Source: Ruminococcus sp.
GTDB lineage: Bacteria > Bacillota_A > Clostridia > Oscillospirales > Ruminococcaceae
DNA length: 64,000 nt
Direction: 5' to 3'
Assembly (NCBI RefSeq): GCF_016283395.1
Contig: NZ_JAEEMU010000032.1
Span: 1 to 64,000, forward strand
The translations under genes and the position numbers were made by a program. Within the stretch, counting starts at the first letter, position 1. Each line of letters starts with the position of its first letter. Below, piece by piece: positions 47,999 to 56,969 of this stretch. A model generated the notes under the pieces. The model was not told the DNA's origin. It was given only the letters and a program-made list of their open reading frames with translations, and searched no databases.

Positions 47999-50482
47999 TT
48001 AGTACCTGTTATACTGATTTTTTATTATTGATCTGAGACTATCAATGTCCTTCTCTGAAAAATGCCTGTAATAGCTGTCGCTGCTTTCATCTGCCGTGCC
48101 AGAATGCTTTTCGATAAGTACGGTATCATCGCCCCATTCGGGTTTAGTGGCTCTTAAATCAGGTATATATATCACGAATTCATATTTCTCAGTTTCAACT
48201 ATGATAGTGTAGTATCCTTTCATATGCCTGTCGCCATGCTTTGAACCTGTTTTAAATGAATCACCGTGCAGCAGCCAGAAATCCTCGTCTCCGCCTTCCT
48301 TATCCAGTATGCTGAACATATCAAGCAAACAACTTACGTACATATTATATTTATCACTGTCTGTGATGACCTGTGCCATTGAACCAACTCCTATACCGCT
48401 TATGAGTTCGGGATACACATTGACTACAGGAATATTGTGAGTTTTTATGTTCTCTGAATAGTTTATCTGTTCATATGTATCATTCAGATATGGCATTTCA
48501 AAGCTGTCGGAGTCAAATACATAGTTTTTGAGCTCAAATTTTATTTTGCTGTATGCCATACTTGCCTCATAGGAGATCAGCTGTCCTTTTTCTGTCAAAA
48601 CGATAGTATATTCTCCTGCTCCATAATAATTACTTGTAAAGTGATACTCCGTATTTCCACCGCCTAAATACTTAGACTCAATACTGATATCATCGCTCTG
48701 CTGCATGGCAGGAGTAAGTCCCTGTTCTATTTTTTTGGATAAATATACATAATGGAACTCCGGTTTAGGTATCATTACCGTATTATATGAGTATACATAA
48801 TCTAAACATTTATCATGATCGGTGTTATTGACAGTTGAATATGCAGAATTGTCATCACCTATCATTAATACTGTAGTACAGATATCGTCACCATTTTCTG
48901 TTCCCGCACCTGACATATACAATTTCTTGTCCTTTGCATCAAAACTCATGTGACCACTGATATTCTGACTATCTGAATTACCTTCATAATCATACTGTCT
49001 GCTGTAAGTAAAATCTGCATCAAGATCATTAAAATTATCAATGCCGTTAAGCATCTTGTCTGCAAGCTTTGAAGCCTCGGTCATAACAAAGTATTTATTG
49101 AAAATAGGCTCAAGCTTTTCGATATCACTTTCGTTCTTCAGTTTGCAATACAGATTTTTGTCGTAACAAGAAATATATCCGTTTCTGTATATAGAAGTAT
49201 CAGATATAGTAAAAGCTCCGGTAGTTATAAGTCCCCTTTTAGTATTTGAATTCACTTCTTCATTAGAACAGGTCACCCATTCAATTGAAGATATCTCATC
49301 TGTGAAGCCTTTAGCATCATTCAGCGTATAGTAACGATAAATACTTCCATAATGCGGTCCACTCTGACCAATACCTACTTCTCCGTCCCAGCTGCTTACA
49401 GAACAATTATCTGTAGCTCCATCGAACAGAGCTCTTATCTCTTCACTTGTAGCATCACGGGATTCATTATCATATCCAAGTACAGACTTGACAGCGTCGA
49501 TAAGCTTTTCACATTCAATCTCATTTTTGAGCTTGAAATAGCCGTAAGGATAAGGATCGTCACCTACTGCCATAAGATATCCTTCTTCGGATATTCTGAT
49601 ACCCATTTCGTAATAGTTATTATAATCAAATTCCCCTTCTCTTACCTTTACCCATTCAAAGTTCATTAAAGCATTTGTAAGAGCTTCTTTATCTGTAATG
49701 ACAAAGTGTGTTAACATCTCATTAGCTAAGCCCTGTCTCGGATAAAATAAAGCCCTATCATTGCTTTTTTCCAGATGAGTGCTGACAAAGATCTTTATTT
49801 CATCCTGAGATACCTTTGTCATATATTCCATGATATCGCTGTCTGCATCTTCAAGTACAAGATCAAGCATATCATAAAATACCTGGGTGCTACAACTGCG
49901 GTATTCCTCACTGATTATATTTCCCTGCTTATCTGCCTCGCTCCAGAATGAAATACCGTTTTCAGAAATATCTATTTCAAGGTAAGTATCATCTTTCTTA
50001 TTTTCAAACTCAAATCTCACACTTCTGTAAGCAAGTCTTGTATCGTCAGTCTTTCTGAACTCACCTGCTTGTTCAAGGTATTCAATGACTCTGTCCTTTT
50101 TGTCATTTGCCTTCTTTACCAGCGTACTTGGTCCGCCTGAAAGATTCCATACATACTCTTTCATATCGCATGAATCTTTGTTTGCCTTTATCTTATCAAA
50201 AATTGAAGTACCGTCATCTTCTTCAGTCACAACAGGCTTATCCTTCATCTTGTTGAAATGATATACTCCGCCGCCTACAGCTCCGCATACAAGTACGAAT
50301 GCAGCAGCTAAAGCCGCAAATCTTCCCCAGTTGTGCTTTGGAGCTACTTCTATTCCGCTTACGCTTTCCTCATAGTCCGTCATCTCTATAGGCTCAGAGC
50401 TGAGCTTTTCCTGCATACGGCTGCGGAATTCATCGCTGCACTTTATCTTTTTAAGAAGGTCATCGTATTCGTTAGGTCTCAT
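47999..50482 (-). CDS. Large membrane protein, likely anti-sigma factor
   Basis: An 827-residue single-pass protein. The N-terminal 65 residues (PNEYDDLLKKIKCSDEFRSRM) are cytoplasmic, then comes a membrane helix (FAALAAAFVLVCGAVGGGVY). The outside part of about 730 residues is acidic and Ser/Tyr rich and seems made of two or more related beta-rich units, with a late segment resembling a lipoprotein-carrier-like fold (VVNVYPELISG). No family is recognised. It overlaps the sigma gene by 11 bp, so it is translationally coupled and probably binds that sigma factor. Confidence 0.7.
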   Translation of the reverse strand: MRPNEYDDLLKKIKCSDEFRSRMQEKLSSEPIEMTDYEESVSGIEVAPKHNWGRFAALAAAFVLVCGAVGGGVYHFNKMKDKPVVTEEDDGTSIFDKIKANKDSCDMKEYVWNLSGGPSTLVKKANDKKDRVIEYLEQAGEFRKTDDTRLAYRSVRFEFENKKDDTYLEIDISENGISFWSEADKQGNIISEEYRSCSTQVFYDMLDLVLEDADSDIMEYMTKVSQDEIKIFVSTHLEKSNDRALFYPRQGLANEMLTHFVITDKEALTNALMNFEWVKVREGEFDYNNYYEMGIRISEEGYLMAVGDDPYPYGYFKLKNEIECEKLIDAVKSVLGYDNESRDATSEEIRALFDGATDNCSVSSWDGEVGIGQSGPHYGSIYRYYTLNDAKGFTDEISSIEWVTCSNEEVNSNTKRGLITTGAFTISDTSIYRNGYISCYDKNLYCKLKNESDIEKLEPIFNKYFVMTEASKLADKMLNGIDNFNDLDADFTYSRQYDYEGNSDSQNISGHMSFDAKDKKLYMSGAGTENGDDICTTVLMIGDDNSAYSTVNNTDHDKCLDYVYSYNTVMIPKPEFHYVYLSKKIEQGLTPAMQQSDDISIESKYLGGGNTEYHFTSNYYGAGEYTIVLTEKGQLISYEASMAYSKIKFELKNYVFDSDSFEMPYLNDTYEQINYSENIKTHNIPVVNVYPELISGIGVGSMAQVITDSDKYNMYVSCLLDMFSILDKEGGDEDFWLLHGDSFKTGSKHGDRHMKGYYTIIVETEKYEFVIYIPDLRATKPEWGDDTVLIEKHSGTADESSDSYYRHFSEKDIDSLRSIIKNQYNRY

Positions 50483-50966
50483 AAATATAACCCTCCTTTT
50501 CCAGTTCTGTTTTAAGCTTTTTTCTTCCGCGCTGCAATAGTGAGCTTACTGTATTTTCGTTTTTGCCGAGAATATTTGCTATCTCCCTGACGTTAAACTC
50601 CTCGAAATAGTACAGAAATATCACAGTTGCATATTTCTCGGGAAGTTTCTCTATCTTCTCTCTTATCTCGTTGTCACGAGCTGTAAATTCACAGCTGAGG
50701 GTGTTTTCAAGAGTTTCGTCAAGAGGAGAATTTTTCGTTATACGTGAGCTTTTTTTATAGTTCTTGCAGCGGTTTATGGCTGACCTTAAAAGCCAAGCCT
50801 TCATGTGTTCTTCGTTTTCAAAATCCTGTGGCTTTGCATGAAGCGTCAGGAAAACTTCCTGCGTTATATCCTCTGCTTCATGGTAGCTTCCAATAATGGC
50901 GAACGCCATTCGCAGGACGGTATCGCCGTATTTATTGAACGCATACAACGCTGAATTGTCATTCAT
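50472..50966 (-). CDS. ECF-type RNA polymerase sigma factor
   Basis: A 164-residue sigma-70 family protein (SigM/SigV-like size). Region 2: GDTVLRMAFAIIGSYHEAEDITQEVFLTLH and KAWLLRSAINRCKNY; region 4: LPEKYATVIFLYYFEEFNVREIANILGKNENTVSSLLQRGRKKL. The ATG at 50966 is chosen by AAAGGAGGAAG; longer frames lack a signal. It is followed, with 11-bp overlap, by the large membrane protein. Confidence 0.92.
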   Translation of the reverse strand: MNDNSALYAFNKYGDTVLRMAFAIIGSYHEAEDITQEVFLTLHAKPQDFENEEHMKAWLLRSAINRCKNYKKSSRITKNSPLDETLENTLSCEFTARDNEIREKIEKLPEKYATVIFLYYFEEFNVREIANILGKNENTVSSLLQRGRKKLKTELEKEGYIYET

Positions 50967-51070
50967 AGAACTTCCTCCTTTCTGTAGAAGCGTCGCTTCA
51001 TAAATATATACAACTCTGAAAATATTTTCCGTGCATATTTCAAAAATAATTTTGAATATATAAACAGCAA

Positions 51071-51094
51071 AGCTCACTGACTTTCATCAGTGAG
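51071..51094 (-). terminator. Terminator of the thioredoxin operon
   Basis: AGCTCACTGA/TCAGTGAGCT hairpin after the trxA stop on the minus strand, followed by TTGCTGTTT. Confidence 0.6.
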
Positions 51095-51101
51095 CTTATA
51101 C

Positions 51102-51422
51102 TTATTCAAGACCAGCGAGAGCTAAAATAGCTTCCTTTGGCTGAAGTCCTACGGACTTATTTACTAATTTTCCGTCCTTGACTACTGCGAGCATAGGTAT
51201 GCTCTCAACGCTGAAAGCTGATGCAAGCTCGGGCTGCTCGTCAACATTGACCTTGCCAACCTTTAACTTGCCCTTGTATTCGTCAGCTATCTGCTCGATA
51301 ACAGGACCCAGTGCCATGCATGGTCCGCACCACATTGCCCAGAAATCAATAAGAACGGGTGTATCCTTATATTGAAGCACTTCTCTGTTGAAATTCTCCT
51401 TTGTGATAACAACTTCGTACAT
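51102..51422 (-). CDS. trxA: Thioredoxin
   Basis: A 106-residue classical thioredoxin: PVLIDFWAMWCGPCMALGPVIEQ with the WCGPC active site near residue 31, IPMLAVV with cis-Pro near 75, and the conserved terminal helix. It reduces protein disulfides. It is the last gene of a run that also encodes an FTR-like protein and a flavodiiron protein, which suggests a shared redox-stress role. AGGAGG precedes the ATG. Confidence 0.95.
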   Translation of the reverse strand: MYEVVITKENFNREVLQYKDTPVLIDFWAMWCGPCMALGPVIEQIADEYKGKLKVGKVNVDEQPELASAFSVESIPMLAVVKDGKLVNKSVGLQPKEAILALAGLE

Positions 51423-51441
51423 TTTTTACCTCCTGTAGTTT

Positions 51442-51891
51442 TTATTCGGTTTCTTTTACGTAAAGGCGGTCAGTGCCGCCACCGTAGTTTACTATATCAC
51501 GGACATATCTGTATCCGTAATGCTCATAAAGTCCCGTATATTCTGTGGGGATATACGTCCTTTTGAAGCCCAGCTCCTTCGCATAGCTGTTGGCATGGTC
51601 TATGAGCTGACCGCTTATATGGTGTCCCCTTGCGCTTTCGGTCACAAAGATACAGGATATCCACGGGTATATATCAGGCAGCGGATAATAGTCCTCTTTC
51701 ATTATGAAAGCCATACCCACTATTTTTCCGTCCTCCACAGCTGCAAACATACACTCCCAGTCTGTGAACTCCCACGACCTAATCATATTCGCAATATGCT
51801 CCTTTACATCATGCCATGAGCAGTCCTCAACAAATTTCAGGAGCTGCTTTGCAAGCTCTGTATCCTTATTGACTTTGCTTATCGTTACCAT
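51442..51891 (-). CDS. GNAT-family N-acetyltransferase
   Basis: A 149-residue acetyltransferase. The acetyl-CoA site is seen in ISCIFVTESARGHHISGQLIDHANSYAKELG (R-x-x-x-x-G/A type), with a final YIPTEYTGLYEHYGYRYV. The substrate is unknown. It begins 3 bp after the FTR-like stop, with only a weak ribosome site, so it probably depends on translational coupling. Confidence 0.85.
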   Translation of the reverse strand: MVTISKVNKDTELAKQLLKFVEDCSWHDVKEHIANMIRSWEFTDWECMFAAVEDGKIVGMAFIMKEDYYPLPDIYPWISCIFVTESARGHHISGQLIDHANSYAKELGFKRTYIPTEYTGLYEHYGYRYVRDIVNYGGGTDRLYVKETE

Positions 51892-51894
51892 TGA

Positions 51895-52098
51895 TCAATC
51901 GTCCAGCGACTTATAATAAAGCATACAGTGGCAGAAGCCCTCGAAATTCGGGTCTGCTATCTGGTCGCGGAACTCCTTGCACATACACTTGTTTTCGGGA
52001 GTCTTTGCCAATCTGCACGGACAATAGCCGTCCTTCATTTTAAGTCCCTCTTTTATTCTGTCAACAACTTCCTTGTCGGGATTGAGTGTAATTTTCAT
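51895..52098 (-). CDS. Ferredoxin-thioredoxin reductase catalytic-chain-like protein
   Basis: A 67-residue protein with the FtrB-type cysteine pattern: YCPCRL, CMCKEFRDQ and FEGFCHCMLY. In plant and cyanobacterial FTR these cysteines hold a 4Fe-4S cluster next to a redox disulfide that reduces thioredoxin with electrons from ferredoxin. Here the protein is shorter than FtrB (about 110 residues), and no variable subunit is seen. Its place two genes before trxA supports a ferredoxin-to-thioredoxin route (inference). AGGAGGG precedes the ATG. Confidence 0.85.
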   Translation of the reverse strand: MKITLNPDKEVVDRIKEGLKMKDGYCPCRLAKTPENKCMCKEFRDQIADPNFEGFCHCMLYYKSLDD

Positions 52099-52120
52099 AT
52101 TCAGTCCCTCCTTGAATATT

Positions 52121-53278
52121 TTATTTCATCAGCTCGTCTGCAAGTGCATCAATCTGAGCGATATTTGCAGCCTTTACAGCTGACTTGATAGATACTGTGG
52201 TATCTGTGAATGTGATATTCTTTGACTTCTCAAACATTGCCTTTACTGTCTTTGCAACGAGAGGTGCCCAACTTCCGTTCTCGATGATACCGATAGTGCG
52301 GTTCTGGTAGTTTCTCTCTGTAAGGTCGAGAATGAAGTGCTTCATGAACGGGAAGATATCAGCATTGTAAGTAGTAGTTGCAATAACAAGCTTTCCATAG
52401 CGGAATGCGTCCTCAACTGACTCTGCCATATCCTCTCTTGCAAGGTCTGCAATAGCTACCTTCGGGCAGCCCTTTGCTTCAAGCTTTTCCTTGAGAAGCT
52501 CGGCAGCCTTCTTTGTATTGCCGTAAACTGATGTATAAGCGATGAATATGCCCTCAGACTCAACGCCGTAGCTTGACCATGTGTTGTAAAGTCCCAGATA
52601 GTAGCCGAGATCTTCCTTGAGGACAGGTCCGTGAAGTGGGCATATCGTCTGTATATCAAGTGCAGCAGCCTTTTTGAGTACGCCCTGTACCTGCATACCG
52701 TACTTGCCGACGATACCGAAGTAATAACGGCGAGCTTCACAAGCCCAGTCCTCATCAGCGTCAAGCGCACCAAACTTGCCGAATGCGTCAGCTGAGAAGA
52801 GCACCTTGTCTGTGCTGTCGTATGTGAACATTACCTCAGGCCAGTGTACCATAGGAGCAAATACGAATGAAAGCTCGTGCTTGCCGAGAGAGAGCTTCTC
52901 CCCTTCCTTGACTTCAAGCTTGTTAGTAATATTAAGTCCCTCGAAGAAATTCTCTATCATTCCGAATGTCTTTGCATTGCCTACGATAGTTGCATCAGGA
53001 TACTTTTCAAGGAAGTTCTTGATATTTGCGGAGTGGTCGGGCTCCATGTGCTGAACTATAAGGTAATCAGGCTTGCGGTCACCAAGTACCTCAGCGATAT
53101 TGCCGAGCCACTGGTCAGTGAAATTGCCGTCAACTGTATCGAATACAGCAGTCTTGTCGTCAACTATGATATATGAATTATAAGCCATGCCGTTCGGCAC
53201 ATCGTACTGTCCCTCAAAGAGGTCGATCTGGTGGTCGTTAACGCCGATATAGTAAATGTCATTAGTTATTTTATTCAT
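52121..53278 (-). CDS. Flavodiiron protein (A-type flavoprotein, FprA family)
   Basis: A 385-residue protein: an N-terminal metallo-beta-lactamase-like diiron domain (residues 1-245) with ligands in VQHMEPDHSANI, PMVHWPEVMFTY, FSADAFG and CPLHGPVL; then a flavodoxin domain with FMN-loop YTSVYGNTKKAAELL and TTTYNADIFPFM. There is no C-terminal rubredoxin. Such enzymes reduce O2 or NO with electrons from rubredoxin or F420H2, protecting strict anaerobes. It heads a redox run with the FTR-like, GNAT and thioredoxin genes, all on the minus strand with 2-25 bp gaps. Confidence 0.93.
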   Translation of the reverse strand: MNKITNDIYYIGVNDHQIDLFEGQYDVPNGMAYNSYIIVDDKTAVFDTVDGNFTDQWLGNIAEVLGDRKPDYLIVQHMEPDHSANIKNFLEKYPDATIVGNAKTFGMIENFFEGLNITNKLEVKEGEKLSLGKHELSFVFAPMVHWPEVMFTYDSTDKVLFSADAFGKFGALDADEDWACEARRYYFGIVGKYGMQVQGVLKKAAALDIQTICPLHGPVLKEDLGYYLGLYNTWSSYGVESEGIFIAYTSVYGNTKKAAELLKEKLEAKGCPKVAIADLAREDMAESVEDAFRYGKLVIATTTYNADIFPFMKHFILDLTERNYQNRTIGIIENGSWAPLVAKTVKAMFEKSKNITFTDTTVSIKSAVKAANIAQIDALADELMK

Positions 53279-53497
53279 TGGAGATTACCTCTTTTCAATA
53301 ATTTACGGATATACCGTATAACATAATAATTATACCATAATTGTAATATATTGAAAAGTGGCATTTGCAACAAATTTAAAGTTTTTTCTTTTATTATGTC
53401 GCATAATGCGAATAATATTACTGTACAGAAATGATTATAAAGGATTATTCTGCACATAATAATAACAGCACAAATAATTAAAGTAAAGGAGCAACTT

Positions 53498-53599
53498 ATG
53501 CTTAATTTTCTCTTAGGAAGTTTATTTGGTGGGACAATGGGCGTTATAACGATGTGTCTCTGCACAGCAGCAAAATGGGGCGACGAGCACCTAAAATAG
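53498..53599 (+). CDS. DUF3789-like 33-residue membrane peptide
   Basis: AAAGGAG precedes an ATG-started frame of 33 codons: an N-terminal Gly-rich helix (LGSLFGGTMGVITMCLCTAA) and a polar KWGDEHLK end. Pattern and size fit the DUF3789 family of tiny proteins, often annotated on mobile elements of gut Firmicutes. The stop codon TAG is the first triplet of the adjoining TTAGCC-type repeat. Function unknown. Confidence 0.6.
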   Translation: MLNFLLGSLFGGTMGVITMCLCTAAKWGDEHLK

Positions 53600-53656
53600 C
53601 CATTAGCCTTTAGCCCTTAGCCGTTAGCTTGTAGGGAACGGCATCCTCGACGTCCC
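53597..53656. repeat. Fused TTAGCC-type and TGTAGGG-type repeats
   Basis: 53597-53628 is a run of TAGCC motifs (TAGCCATTAGCCTTTAGCCC) like the ends of the 8.7- and 29.5-kb repeats. 53629-53656 (TTGTAGGGAACGGCATCCTC to CGTCCC) matches the complement of 6487-6514 at about 25 of 28 positions. Confidence 0.7.
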
Positions 53657-53698
53657 GAAAAATCAAATTTATTATTATGTACGACCTTATTATCAAAA

Positions 53699-53727
53699 AA
53701 AGCGGCACAGTCAAACTGTACCGCTTT
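53699..53727 (-). terminator. serS terminator
   Basis: AAAGCGGCACAGT/ACTGTACCGCTTT stem with one mismatch, preceded on the plus strand by a run of A (T-tract on the minus strand), 11 bp after the serS stop. Confidence 0.75.
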
Positions 53728-53737
53728 AAGTCAATTC

Positions 53738-55030
53738 TTACTTCTTTTCAGGAACTTTGATAAGCTCCTTGCGCATATAAGGCTGGAGTGCCTTTGGAAT
53801 ACGGATAGAACCGTCCTCGTTGAGATTATTCTCGAGGAATGCGATGAGCATTCTCGGAGGTGCAACAACTGTATTGTTCAGTGTGTGTGCGAAGTACTTG
53901 CTTCCGTCAGCAGCCTTAACTCTGATGCCTAGACGTCTTGCCTGTGCGTCGCCGAGGTTAGAACAGCTTCCTACCTCGAAATACTTCTTCTGACGAGGTG
54001 ACCATGCTTCAACGTCAATAGATTTAACTTTAAGGTCTGCAAGATCGCCTGAGCAGCATTCAAGTGTACGAACAGGTATATCGAGTGTGCGGAAGAACTC
54101 AACTGTATAGCTGTAGAGCTTGTGGAACCAGTCCATAGACTCCTCAGGCTTACATACAACGACCATTTCCTGCTTCTCGAACTGGTGGATACGGTAAACA
54201 CCGCGCTCCTCAATACCGTGAGCACCTACCTCCTTACGGAAGCATGGTGAATAGCTTGTGAGAGTCTTTGGAAGCTCTTCTTCAGGAACGATAGTGTCAA
54301 TAAACTTACCTATCATAGAATGCTCGGAAGTACCGATAAGGTAGAGGTCCTCGCCTTCTATCTTGTACATCATGCCTTCCATTTCAGCAAAGCTCATAAC
54401 GCCTGTAACAACGTTGCTTCTTATCATGAATGGCGGAATGTAATATGTAAAGCCCTTGTCTATCATGAAATCTCTTGCGTAAGAGAGTATGCAGCTCTGG
54501 AGCTGTGCAATGTCGCCGCAAAGGTAATAGAAACCGTTACCGCTTGTCTTACGTGCGCTGTCGATATCGATACCATTTACCTTTTCCATGATATCAACGT
54601 GGTATGGTACTTCAAATGCAGGAACAGCAGGCTCGCCGAACTTCTCAACTTCAACGTTCTCTGTATCGTCCTTGCCTATCGGAACAGACTCGTCGATAAT
54701 ATTAGGGATAACAAGCATTATCTCACGGATATCAGCTTCAAGCTTAACTTCAAGCTGCTCCTTTTCTTCGAGCTCCTTGCCGAGAGCAGAAACCTCAGCC
54801 TTTACCTTTTCAGCTTCGTCCTTCTGACCGTTCTTCATGAGACCGCCGATCTCTTTACTCTTTACGTTTCTTGTGTTTCTGAGATTATCGCAAGCCAGCT
54901 TAGTCTCTCTGTACTGCTTGTCAAGCTCGATGACCTTGTCAACGAGTTCAAGCTTGTCGTCCTGAAACTTCTTCTTGATGTTTTCCTTTACAAGTTCTGG
55001 ATTGGTTCTAATAAGTTTGATATCTATCAT
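53738..55030 (-). CDS. serS: Seryl-tRNA synthetase
   Basis: A 430-residue class II synthetase that charges tRNA-Ser. The N-terminal coiled-coil arm (about 30-105) is followed by the catalytic core: motif 2 SYSPCFRKEVGAHGIEERGVYRIHQFEK and motif 3 NNTVVAPPRMLIAFLENN. Length is typical. It starts 11 bp after the parB stop and so is probably co-transcribed with it. GGAG precedes the ATG. Confidence 0.97.
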   Translation of the reverse strand: MIDIKLIRTNPELVKENIKKKFQDDKLELVDKVIELDKQYRETKLACDNLRNTRNVKSKEIGGLMKNGQKDEAEKVKAEVSALGKELEEKEQLEVKLEADIREIMLVIPNIIDESVPIGKDDTENVEVEKFGEPAVPAFEVPYHVDIMEKVNGIDIDSARKTSGNGFYYLCGDIAQLQSCILSYARDFMIDKGFTYYIPPFMIRSNVVTGVMSFAEMEGMMYKIEGEDLYLIGTSEHSMIGKFIDTIVPEEELPKTLTSYSPCFRKEVGAHGIEERGVYRIHQFEKQEMVVVCKPEESMDWFHKLYSYTVEFFRTLDIPVRTLECCSGDLADLKVKSIDVEAWSPRQKKYFEVGSCSNLGDAQARRLGIRVKAADGSKYFAHTLNNTVVAPPRMLIAFLENNLNEDGSIRIPKALQPYMRKELIKVPEKK

Positions 55031-55041
55031 ATTTATTCTCC

Positions 55042-55896
55042 TTAGTCCTCTTTGGCAAGCTTTTCAGCCAGTGCCGCAAGGTCATTTTTGTCATAAAATT
55101 CAAGTATAAGAGCACCCTTGTTCTTACCGTAGTCTACCTTGACCTTTCTGCCAAGACGCTCGTTAAGAGAAAGCTCCATTTCCTTAAAGTAATTATCAAT
55201 CTTTTTATTTGACTTTCCGCCAACAGACTCTTCTGCATGTTCAGCGGACTTCTGTGCAGCCTTTTCCACCTGTCTTACAGTGAGACTTCCGTCAGCCGCT
55301 TTAAGAGCAGTTGCAATGAGCATTTCCTCATCTTCAAAGCCTAACAGTGCTCTTGCGTGACCAGCTGATATCTCGCCGTTTTTGACCATTTTGAGCACTC
55401 TTTCGGGAAGTTCCAAGAGTCTTACAGCATTTGCAACAGCAGAGCGTGAACGTCCCACCATTTTTGCTACCTTTTCCTGTGTCATTCCGAACTTTTCTAT
55501 AAGCTCGTTATAGCCTGCGGCTTCTTCGATAGGATTAAGGTTTTCACGCTGTAGGTTCTCGATAATTGCTATCTGCATAGTCTCAAGGTCTGAGAGCTCA
55601 CGGATATTTACGGGAACTTCATCAAGACCTGCCATTCTTGCTGCTCGCCATCTTCTTTCACCTGCGACTATCTGATAGCCGCCTGTACCAATGGGGCGAA
55701 CGAGAATAGGCTGTAACATACCATGCTCACGGATAGAGTCTGCAAGAGCGGTTATTGCCTCATCGCTGAACTCCTTACGGGGCTGATCGCGGTTCGGCTC
55801 TATTTCTGAAGTGCGGAGAGTCTTTTTTACCTGTATATCATTGGTATTATCACTGAAAAGTGTATCAAGACCCGCGCCTAAACCACCTTTTGCCAT
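55042..55896 (-). CDS. parB: Chromosome-partitioning protein ParB (Spo0J)
   Basis: A 284-residue CTP-dependent DNA clamp that loads at parS. Landmarks: IEPNRDQPRKEF, the CTPase box GYQIVAGERRWRAARMAG, IENLQRENLNPIEEA, the helix-turn-helix MTQEKVAKMVGRSRSAVANAVRLLELP, and a C-terminal dimerisation domain (NYFKEMELSLNERLGRKVKVDYG). It follows parA by 45 bp. The matching parS sites lie about 1 kb away at 56852-56961. Confidence 0.96.
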   Translation of the reverse strand: MAKGGLGAGLDTLFSDNTNDIQVKKTLRTSEIEPNRDQPRKEFSDEAITALADSIREHGMLQPILVRPIGTGGYQIVAGERRWRAARMAGLDEVPVNIRELSDLETMQIAIIENLQRENLNPIEEAAGYNELIEKFGMTQEKVAKMVGRSRSAVANAVRLLELPERVLKMVKNGEISAGHARALLGFEDEEMLIATALKAADGSLTVRQVEKAAQKSAEHAEESVGGKSNKKIDNYFKEMELSLNERLGRKVKVDYGKNKGALILEFYDKNDLAALAEKLAKED

Positions 55897-55941
55897 AGTT
55901 CAAACCTCATTCGTCTTTATTGATTTACACCAGTAAATCAA

Positions 55942-56766
55942 TTACGAACGTTTTCCTTTCTTATGTTTTTTGAAAGAGAAGATCTTCACTTTTTTCGGCA
56001 GTTCCAGAGGTTCGCCAAGAAGCTCATGGCAAACAAGCTCATATGCTTCTGCACCCTTTGACGACTTGTCATAGTACATAACAGGCTTTCCGTGGCTGGG
56101 AGCTTCCGAAATGCGGACATTTCTCGGTACCTTGGTCTGGAATACCTTATCAGGGAAGTATTTCTCCACCTCAGTTACAACGTCATTTGCAACATTAAGT
56201 CTGCCGTCAAACATTGTAAACAGGATACCATCGATCTCAAGTGCCGGATTATAATTATTTTTAACTATCTTTATCGTATTCACCAGCTGAGAAAGTCCCT
56301 CAAGAGCGTAGAACTCTGCAAGCATAGGCACGATGATACTGTCGCAGGCAACGATACCATTTATAGTAATAGTACCAAGTGCAGGAGGACAGTCTATGAA
56401 AATATAATCATAGTCGTCTTTGCAGGTAAGTATCTGCATTTTAAGTCTGTTGACTCTGTTATCATACTCTGCAAGCTCAATCTCGCAGCCTGCAAGAGCT
56501 TCTGTAGCAGGAACTATTGATACATTTTCAAACTCAGTAGCGATTACAGCTTCCTGAATACGTGTCTTGCCTGTTATAACGTCATATGTCGAAGCATTTA
56601 CGGATTTTTTCTTTATTCCGAAGCCGGTCGTTGTATTACCCTGTGGATCAGAGTCGATACAAAGCACCTTGAAACCGCGAGAACCTAAGTATGCTGCGAT
56701 ATTTATAACAGTTGTTGACTTTCCTACGCCGCCTTTCTGATTGGCAACAGCTATGATCTTGCCCAT
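55942..56766 (-). CDS. parA: Chromosome-partitioning ATPase ParA (Soj)
   Basis: A 274-residue Walker-type ATPase: deviant Walker A KGGVGKSTT near residue 11, CIDSDPQGN, FIDCPPALG and the conserved VPRNVRISEAPSHGKP near 225. It drives origin segregation with ParB. The C-terminal 25 residues are Lys-rich, an extension compared with Bacillus Soj (253 residues). AAAGGAAG precedes the ATG. Confidence 0.96.
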   Translation of the reverse strand: MGKIIAVANQKGGVGKSTTVINIAAYLGSRGFKVLCIDSDPQGNTTTGFGIKKKSVNASTYDVITGKTRIQEAVIATEFENVSIVPATEALAGCEIELAEYDNRVNRLKMQILTCKDDYDYIFIDCPPALGTITINGIVACDSIIVPMLAEFYALEGLSQLVNTIKIVKNNYNPALEIDGILFTMFDGRLNVANDVVTEVEKYFPDKVFQTKVPRNVRISEAPSHGKPVMYYDKSSKGAEAYELVCHELLGEPLELPKKVKIFSFKKHKKGKRS

Positions 56767-56851
56767 ATTATCTTCCTTTCAAAGTTACTTATATTATTAT
56801 ATCACTTTTCAAGTGCAATGTAAATATGAAACAATAATTTTTTTCAAAAAT

Positions 56852-56867
56852 TGTTTCACATGAAACA
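56852..56867. promoter_or_regulatory. parS-like site 1
   Basis: TGTTTCACATGAAACA: one mismatch to the ParB consensus TGTTTCACGTGAAACA. Confidence 0.75.
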
Positions 56868-56902
56868 ATTTCAGTTGTTTTTATACTGTTTATCAGTCAA
56901 AA

Positions 56903-56918
56903 TGTTTCACGTGAAACA
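56903..56918. promoter_or_regulatory. parS: parS site 2, perfect
   Basis: TGTTTCACGTGAAACA, identical to the 16-bp consensus of ParB/Spo0J binding. Confidence 0.93.
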
Positions 56919-56945
56919 AAAAAGCACATGAAACATCACTAAGAA

Positions 56946-56961
56946 TGTTTCATGTGAAACA
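56946..56961. promoter_or_regulatory. parS-like site 3
   Basis: TGTTTCATGTGAAACA: one mismatch to the consensus and the complement of site 1. A further half-matching copy lies at 56920-56935. Confidence 0.75.
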
Positions 56962-56969
56962 ATTTCATA

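Noticed and set aside
47776..48031. Plus-strand short frames between xth and the anti-sigma-like gene
   Set aside because: No ribosome sites; they overlap the coding start of xth and simple AT-rich spacer.
56767..56969. Replication origin between parA and noc
   Set aside because: The palindromes are parS sites; no dnaA gene or DnaA-box cluster is present. By gene order the origin should be to the right of the window.
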